Positions 59,819 through 64,000 of a stretch of 64,000 bases of DNA are shown here, piece after piece. Position numbers and translations under genes: made by a program. This stretch comes from Streptomyces sp. NBC_00078 (GTDB lineage Bacteria > Actinomycetota > Actinomycetes > Streptomycetales > Streptomycetaceae): the NCBI RefSeq assembly GCF_026343335.1, contig NZ_JAPELX010000001.1, forward strand, positions 6,758,001-6,822,000, written 5' to 3'. The notes below the pieces were generated by a model. That model saw nothing but the letters and a program-made list of their open reading frames with translations, had not been told where the DNA came from and did no database searches. Position 1 is the first letter of the stretch, and each line of letters opens with the position of its first letter.

Positions 59819-62139
59819 GCCGCACGCGCGACCAGCGCCGAGCCGAGGAACGCCACGACCGCCGGGGCCGGATCGCCAGCGCGCTCACCACCTCCTTGCC
59901 CGGCCTGGACGTGGAGGCCGCGGCGGCAACGCTGAAGGCGGCCAAGGCCGACCGCGGCGTCGCCCTGCGGGAGCTCGACGAGCACTTGGCAGCCCACCCG
60001 GACGCGCTCAGTTCCGGCGATCCGCGCTGCCCGGCCGTGATCGTCCGCCTCGCGCAAGCCCTGGTTGCCGCCGGGCACACCGGTGCTACCCCACCCACAT
60101 GCTCGGACTGCCGACGCACCGGCATCCCGCTGCCCCGCAGCGGCCCCGACGGCCGGATCTGCCAGGCATGCGCTGCCCGAAGCCCCCGGAACAAGAAGCC
60201 GTGCGCGCGCTGCGCGCGCACCGCCCGGATCTTCGCCCGCCGTGACGAAGGCGGCATCTGCTACTCCTGCTACCGCACAGACCCGCAGGTCACCGAGGAC
60301 TGCGTCGGCTGCGGACGCCGGCGGATGCCTGTCACCCGCCGGCCGGACGGCCAGCCGCTCTGCGAAGCCTGCTGGACCCCGCCCGCGCACACCTGCACCG
60401 CCTGCGGGAGGGTCGGCCAAGCCCAATCCCTCGGCCCGGCCGGTGCGCTATGCACGACCTGCTACCGCCGCCTTGCCCAGCCTCGCCGGACCTGCGGCAA
60501 CTGCGGCAGGCACCAGCAGATCGTCCGCCGTGCCACCGCCCACAGCCCCGATCTGTGCTGGAACTGCGCGACCCCGCCCGCCGCCTCGTGCTCCGTTTGC
60601 GGCCAGGTCCGGCCCTGTCCCAAGAACTCCCAGGGGCAACTCGTCTGCCGCACCTGCCGGCCCCGCGCCACCACCATGTGCTCAGCCTGCGGACATTCCC
60701 GCCCCGCCCACGCTCACTGGCCCCGCGGGCCGGTCTGCGGCGCCTGCTACGTCCGCATCCTCGACCACCCCGAGCAGTGCCACCGCTGCGACGAACGGCA
60801 ACCCCTGATCGGGCAGGACGAGAGCGACCATGGGATCTGCGGGCCATGCGCCGGGCTGCCCGGCATCTACACCTGCCCGACCTGCGGCAACAGCGGACGT
60901 CTCTACGCCGACGGCCGATGCCCCCGCTGCATCCTCTCGGTCCGCCTCGAAGAACACCTATCCGGGCCTGACGGCCAGGTCCCGACCCAACTCCGGCCGC
61001 TAAGAGACGCGTTGGCAGCCGCCGAGACTCCCCGCGGCGTCCTGTCCTGGCTGAAACGGAGTCCGAACGCCCGCCTGCTCGGCGAACTCGCCACGAGCGG
61101 CAAGCCGGTCAGCCATGACGTCCTGGACGAACTCCCGCCCAGCCGTTACGAGCACTACGTCCGCCAGACCCTGGTCCACACCGGCGTCCTGCCGGAACGT
61201 CACGAGGACCTCGACCGAATCCCCGCCTGGTTGGATCAGCTCCTGGCCGACCAGCCCGCCAAACACGCCGCCCTGATCCGGCCGTTCGTCCACTGGTTCC
61301 TGCTCAAGCGGGCCCGCCGCCGGGCCACCCACCGAGGACGTCCTGCCATGGCCGGCTCCTACCTCCGCACCCGGATCCGCGTCGCCCTCGAACTGCTGAC
61401 CTGGCTCGACGAGCGGCAGTTTGCCTTCGGGGACCTCACCCAGGACCGCCTCGACCAGTGGCTCGCGGACGGCAACACACGCAACTACTCCATCCGCTAC
61501 TTCCTGAGCTGGGCCGCCAAACGCGACCTGCTGCCGGAACTGACCGTCCCGGCCATCCCCCGCCAGGAGCCCGCGAGGATCCTGGACGAGGACGAGCGCT
61601 GGCACCAACTCAGCCGCCTCCTGAACGACACCGCGCTGCCCCTGGACGTCCGGACCGCCGGCGCCCTGGTGCTGCTGTTCGGGCTGCCGACCTCACGCAT
61701 CCGCCTCCTCCACACCGAGCACCTCGGCGAGCACGACGGCCAGACGCACCTGGCCGTCGGTTCGCCCCCGCTGTTGGTCCCGCCGAAGCTGGCCGTGCTG
61801 CTGAATCAGCTCGCCGAAGCCCCTATCAGGCAATCCAGGATCAGCGCCGATGCATCAGGGCCGCGCTGGCTCTTCCCCGGCCTGCTGCCAGGGCGCCCGG
61901 CCGGACCGTCCGGGTTCAGCCGCAAACTCCTGGACCACGGGATCGATGCCCGACCCGCACGCAACGCGGCCCTCATCGCGCTCCTGGAGGACGTCCCGCC
62001 CCCGATCCTGGCCGACCTCCTCGGCCTCCACATCAACACCGCCGTCCGCTGGGCCGACATCGCCCGGCGCGACTGGACCGACTACCTCTCCGCCCGCGAC
62101 AGCACCCTCACAGATGAGCCGGGCCCGGCAGAAGCGTGA
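59815..62139 (+). CDS. Nine-zinc-ribbon protein fused to a degenerate tyrosine-recombinase-like domain
   Basis: 774 aa. After a basic/helical N-terminus (1-90) come nine consecutive CxxC...CxxC zinc ribbons spaced ~32 residues apart: C96/99-C116/119, C130/133-C149/152, C163/166-C183/186, C194/197-C213/216, C227/230-C248/251, C259/262-C278/281, C289/292-C308/311, C322/325-C342/345, C354/357-C369/372. Residues ~480-760 resemble core-binding plus catalytic domains of tyrosine recombinases (LVLLFGLPTSRIRLLHTEHL; DARPARNAALIALL; LLGLHINTAVRWADI), but the catalytic Arg, His and Tyr are replaced, with Trp746 at the Tyr position. It is likely a DNA-binding, non-catalytic partner of the recombinase. 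The start is a GTG overlapping the HTH stop. Confidence 0.8.
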   Translation: MSRTRDQRRAEERHDRRGRIASALTTSLPGLDVEAAAATLKAAKADRGVALRELDEHLAAHPDALSSGDPRCPAVIVRLAQALVAAGHTGATPPTCSDCRRTGIPLPRSGPDGRICQACAARSPRNKKPCARCARTARIFARRDEGGICYSCYRTDPQVTEDCVGCGRRRMPVTRRPDGQPLCEACWTPPAHTCTACGRVGQAQSLGPAGALCTTCYRRLAQPRRTCGNCGRHQQIVRRATAHSPDLCWNCATPPAASCSVCGQVRPCPKNSQGQLVCRTCRPRATTMCSACGHSRPAHAHWPRGPVCGACYVRILDHPEQCHRCDERQPLIGQDESDHGICGPCAGLPGIYTCPTCGNSGRLYADGRCPRCILSVRLEEHLSGPDGQVPTQLRPLRDALAAAETPRGVLSWLKRSPNARLLGELATSGKPVSHDVLDELPPSRYEHYVRQTLVHTGVLPERHEDLDRIPAWLDQLLADQPAKHAALIRPFVHWFLLKRARRRATHRGRPAMAGSYLRTRIRVALELLTWLDERQFAFGDLTQDRLDQWLADGNTRNYSIRYFLSWAAKRDLLPELTVPAIPRQEPARILDEDERWHQLSRLLNDTALPLDVRTAGALVLLFGLPTSRIRLLHTEHLGEHDGQTHLAVGSPPLLVPPKLAVLLNQLAEAPIRQSRISADASGPRWLFPGLLPGRPAGPSGFSRKLLDHGIDARPARNAALIALLEDVPPPILADLLGLHINTAVRWADIARRDWTDYLSARDSTLTDEPGPAEA

Positions 62140-62183
62140 GTCCTCGCACCCCCGCCGCAGTCACCGTCTAGTCAGGAGCCAGA

Positions 62184-62963
62184 ATGGGATTTTCCGAGCT
62201 AATCGCTTACCACGTCCTACCGATCGCACGCGCTCAGCGCCTGGCGGATGGCAACTACGCCCGGCCTCAGTGGGTCGGCACCGGCTTCACCTTCGGCGAA
62301 GGCACCTTTGTTACCTGTTGGCACTGCGTCGGCGCGGACCTCGCCGACGACGAGGTCTACTTCGCAGCTGGGCGAGAGCGCGGGAACCAGCAGAGCCACC
62401 GCAGCTGGCCGATTGAGTTGCGGCAGCTCGCACGCGACGTCAACGGAGCCGATCTTGCCCTCGCGCGGATCGATCCATGGTTCTTGCCCCGGCTGCCCCT
62501 CGCCGCCGAACCGCTGCAATGGGGTGATGACGTCGTTGCCCTCGGCTTCCCCCACACCCTGGACACGACCGACGCGGACACCGGGGACAAGCGAATCGAG
62601 ACCCACGCCCGTGTCTTCAAGGGATACGTCACGCGCCTGTTCCATGACGAATATCAGCGCCAACCCGTCGTTGAACTGAACATTCCCGCGCCGGTGGGGA
62701 TGAGCGGCGGCCCGCTCTTCAAGGCACAGCAGCCCATGTTTCGGGGCGGCCCGGCGCCGGATCCGTTCGAGTGCTCCGGAGTGATCTTCGGCGAACACTC
62801 GCTCCACACGCCTGACGGCATCCACCGGCATGGCACCGCACTCCTTCTAGACACCCTCCGGAACGCCAGCGGGCCTGCCACCGATGGTCTTCCCCTCGCC
62901 CAGTACCTTGAGCGACCCGACGCCAAAGCCTCCATGCCCGTGAATACTGCACCCTCCGAATAA
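62184..62963 (+). CDS. Cytoplasmic trypsin-like serine protease
   Basis: 259 aa. It has a chymotrypsin-fold triad: H47 (FVTCWHCVGAD), D90 (NGADLALARID) and S174 (PVGMSGGPLF). No signal peptide or lipobox is present (the start MGFSELIAYHVLPI is not a secretion signal), so it acts inside the cell, unlike the two lipoprotein proteases at 42-45 kb. The ATG follows AGGAGCC, 44 bp after the zinc-array gene, so it is probably in the same operon. Cytoplasmic Trypsin_2-type proteases occur as effectors in bacterial conflict systems; a role here is speculative. Confidence 0.85.
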   Translation: MGFSELIAYHVLPIARAQRLADGNYARPQWVGTGFTFGEGTFVTCWHCVGADLADDEVYFAAGRERGNQQSHRSWPIELRQLARDVNGADLALARIDPWFLPRLPLAAEPLQWGDDVVALGFPHTLDTTDADTGDKRIETHARVFKGYVTRLFHDEYQRQPVVELNIPAPVGMSGGPLFKAQQPMFRGGPAPDPFECSGVIFGEHSLHTPDGIHRHGTALLLDTLRNASGPATDGLPLAQYLERPDAKASMPVNTAPSE

Positions 62964-63021
62964 GTGCTCGTCCCCGGTACACGGGCCGGGGCCACGCCCC
63001 GCCCGACAGGTAGTCCCTGAA

Positions 63022-63059
63022 GAGGAGGGGGCGCCGACCACGGTCGGTGCCCCCTCCTC
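63022..63059. terminator. Strong bidirectional terminator between the island and the TerD gene
   Basis: GAGGAGGGGGC and GCCCCCTCCTC pair (with an inner CCGA/TCGG) around a short ACCACGG loop, making one of the longest stems in the window. It ends 25 bp from the TerD stop. A tandem GCCGTACGGC repeat follows immediately (63061-63082). Confidence 0.75.
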
Positions 63060-63083
63060 GCCGTACGGCGCCGTACGGCGCCG

Positions 63084-63617
63084 TCAGGGCCGGCGGGCCT
63101 GGCCCATCGTTCTCGTGAACGTCGCCGGGTCGTCGTCGTAACCGTGGATGCCGGGGTGGAAGGTCCAGTCGCCGGATCCGTCGCGCAGGAACTCCCCGAT
63201 GGTCGCCGCCGTCGCTCCGAGGACGCCGCCGAAGTCGTCCTCGGCCAGGACGGTGTAACCCTCGCGGATCCGCAGGCCGGGGTTGATCACGCCGACGAAG
63301 GTCCGGTGCACCGAACGCTGCTGAATGACGACACCGATCACCACGCGCGCGTATCGGCCGTCCAGCCGGTCCAGCTCCAGCGTCATGACCTCGTCCCAGC
63401 CGAAGCCCTTGCCGTCCTTGCTGTCCCGGTTGAGGTAGATGGTGCCGTCGGGGGAGCGGCTGTCGAAGTGCACCACGTAGGTGGGCTCACCGTACGGATC
63501 GTCCGCCAGGTAGGTGGCCGCGACGATGTCCAGATCCGTGGGCGGCTGTCCCGTCGGACTCGGATCCCACTTCAGTGAGACTTCGGCCTTACGTATCCCC
63601 TTGTTGAGGCCGTTCAC
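63084..63617 (-). CDS. TerD family (tellurium resistance/calcium-binding fold) protein
   Basis: 177 aa from the GTG at 63617, after GGGGAAGGGGAAG. It begins VNGLNKGIRKAEVSLKWDPS and contains the TerD landmarks DLDIVAATYL, GDDPYG-like DDPYGEPTYVVHFDS and the VIGVVIQQRS-NPGLRIRE region. TerD-type proteins bind calcium and take part in stress responses; streptomycetes carry many paralogues, and tellurite resistance should not be assumed. The frame upstream to 63977 has no homology. It converges with the island. Confidence 0.85.
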   Translation of the reverse strand: MNGLNKGIRKAEVSLKWDPSPTGQPPTDLDIVAATYLADDPYGEPTYVVHFDSRSPDGTIYLNRDSKDGKGFGWDEVMTLELDRLDGRYARVVIGVVIQQRSVHRTFVGVINPGLRIREGYTVLAEDDFGGVLGATAATIGEFLRDGSGDWTFHPGIHGYDDDPATFTRTMGQARRP

Positions 63618-63776
63618 CAGTCTTCCCCTTCCCCGTTGCCCGTGCGTTGTCTCCGCCCCTAACTGCCGGACGGACAAGGCCGGTTGTCCATCCTGCCACG
63701 CGCGCGTGCACGTGTGCCGCCGAGCTGTGCGGCTGAGCGTGACCAACGCCATGGTCCGTGGCCTTACCATGGCGCG

Positions 63777-64000
63777 GTGCTGGTCAAGTGGATTCGCTGC
63801 ACCGTGGTGGACCGCCGCGGCTTCGAGCGGGGGCAGCGAAAGTGGGCGGGGCTTCTGGGGGAGCCGGGGTTTCGGGGACAAGGTGGTGGCTGGAGCAGGG
63901 GACGGACAGGGGTGGCGCACATCTTCGCCTTCTGGGAGAGCCGTGCGTTCTACGACTCCTTCATGGCGCGTTCCCACGACCGCCTGGCGGCGGCCCAGTC
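63777..64000 (+). CDS. DUF4937-type protein, N-terminal part (truncated by window edge)
   Basis: A GTG at 63777 opens a frame encoding VLVKWIRCTVVDRRGFERGQ and then GWSRGRTGVAHIFAFWESRAFYDSFM, running off the window end. This matches the DUF4937 (YdbC-like) pattern of a small ferredoxin-like barrel. About 75 residues are present. It is divergent from the TerD gene. The function is unknown. Confidence 0.75.
   Translation, partial: MLVKWIRCTVVDRRGFERGQRKWAGLLGEPGFRGQGGGWSRGRTGVAHIFAFWESRAFYDSFMARSHDRLAAAQ

Larger units (their letters stand above)
57681..63021. mobile_element. Putative integrated element carrying a tyrosine-recombinase trio and a protease
   Basis: A 5.3-kb block sits between two core genes (nrdJ and the terD-type gene). 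It holds a tyrosine recombinase, an overlapping HTH gene, an overlapping zinc-array/recombinase-like gene, a small repeat protein and a cytoplasmic protease, all on the plus strand. A GTTGCA-N5-TGCAAC inverted pair lies 12 bp after the nrdJ stop, a plausible left attachment core. The right end is placed at the strong terminator at 63022, which may be the ancestral nrdJ/terD terminator. No flanking direct repeat was found by eye, so the exact ends and mobility are inferred. Confidence 0.55.

Noticed and set aside
63084..63617. Tellurite-resistance operon
   Set aside because: Only a single TerD-type gene is present without TerA/B/C/Z partners; these proteins are common stress paralogues in Streptomyces.

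Overview
This is a high-GC actinobacterial chromosome segment and almost certainly comes from a Streptomyces. The codons are strongly GC-biased at third positions, and GTG and TTG starts are common. The gene order pgsA-cinA-clgR, Nei, Lhr, DUF3046, recA-recX, gluABCD, miaB, miaA, dapF, rshA, hflX, dinG, lexA, nrdR-nrdJ agrees with what I recall of the S. coelicolor core chromosome. I could not run an alignment. No rRNA gene, no convincing tRNA gene and no CRISPR array was seen.

Layout. 1-2.3 kb: end of rimO, then pgsA, cinA and clgR. 2.7-9.5 kb: an SDR oxidoreductase and two DNA repair genes (nei, lhr) on the minus strand. 9.6-13.4 kb: an azlD remnant, a terpenoid-cyclase-fold protein, DUF3046, an AI-2E-type permease and a membrane protein. 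13.5-15.8 kb: recA-recX with an SOS-type promoter. 16-18.8 kb: rhodanese, cysteine dioxygenase and a FAD monooxygenase. 19-22.4 kb: the glutamate ABC transporter gluABCD. 22.7-30 kb: an OmpR/HK pair, a TAXI binding protein, a MazG-like protein, a KhtTU-type K+/H+ antiporter pair and a NarL-type two-component pair. 30-36.2 kb: miaB, miaA and dapF with small conserved genes between them. 36.5-42 kb: rshA ((p)ppGpp metabolism), an M1 peptidase and hflX. 42-45 kb: two tandem paralogous lipoprotein serine proteases. 45-50 kb: a partial NIS-siderophore cluster (aminotransferase, IucA/IucC synthetase, acyltransferase). 50.4-57.7 kb: dinG, lexA, nrdR and nrdJ. 63-64 kb: a TerD-family protein and the start of a DUF4937 protein.

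The core genes work together. RecA, RecX and LexA form the SOS circuit. Lhr, DinG and Nei are repair helicases and a glycosylase. NrdR and NrdJ supply dNTPs and share an intergenic region with lexA. MiaA and MiaB act in sequence on tRNA A37.

The accessory part of the window is a roughly 5.3-kb island between the nrdJ stop codon and a strong terminator next to terD (about 57.69-63.02 kb). It carries a small two-repeat Ala/Lys protein and a complete tyrosine recombinase. A Cro/C1-type helix-turn-helix protein overlaps the recombinase stop codon. It is followed by a 774-aa protein with nine tandem zinc ribbons fused to a catalytically degenerate tyrosine-recombinase-like domain, and then by a cytoplasmic trypsin-like protease. 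Two GTTGCA-N5-TGCAAC sites lie just after nrdJ and over the start region of the recombinase gene. This translationally coupled recombinase, HTH and zinc-array trio is the best candidate here for an undescribed mobile or DNA-processing system.
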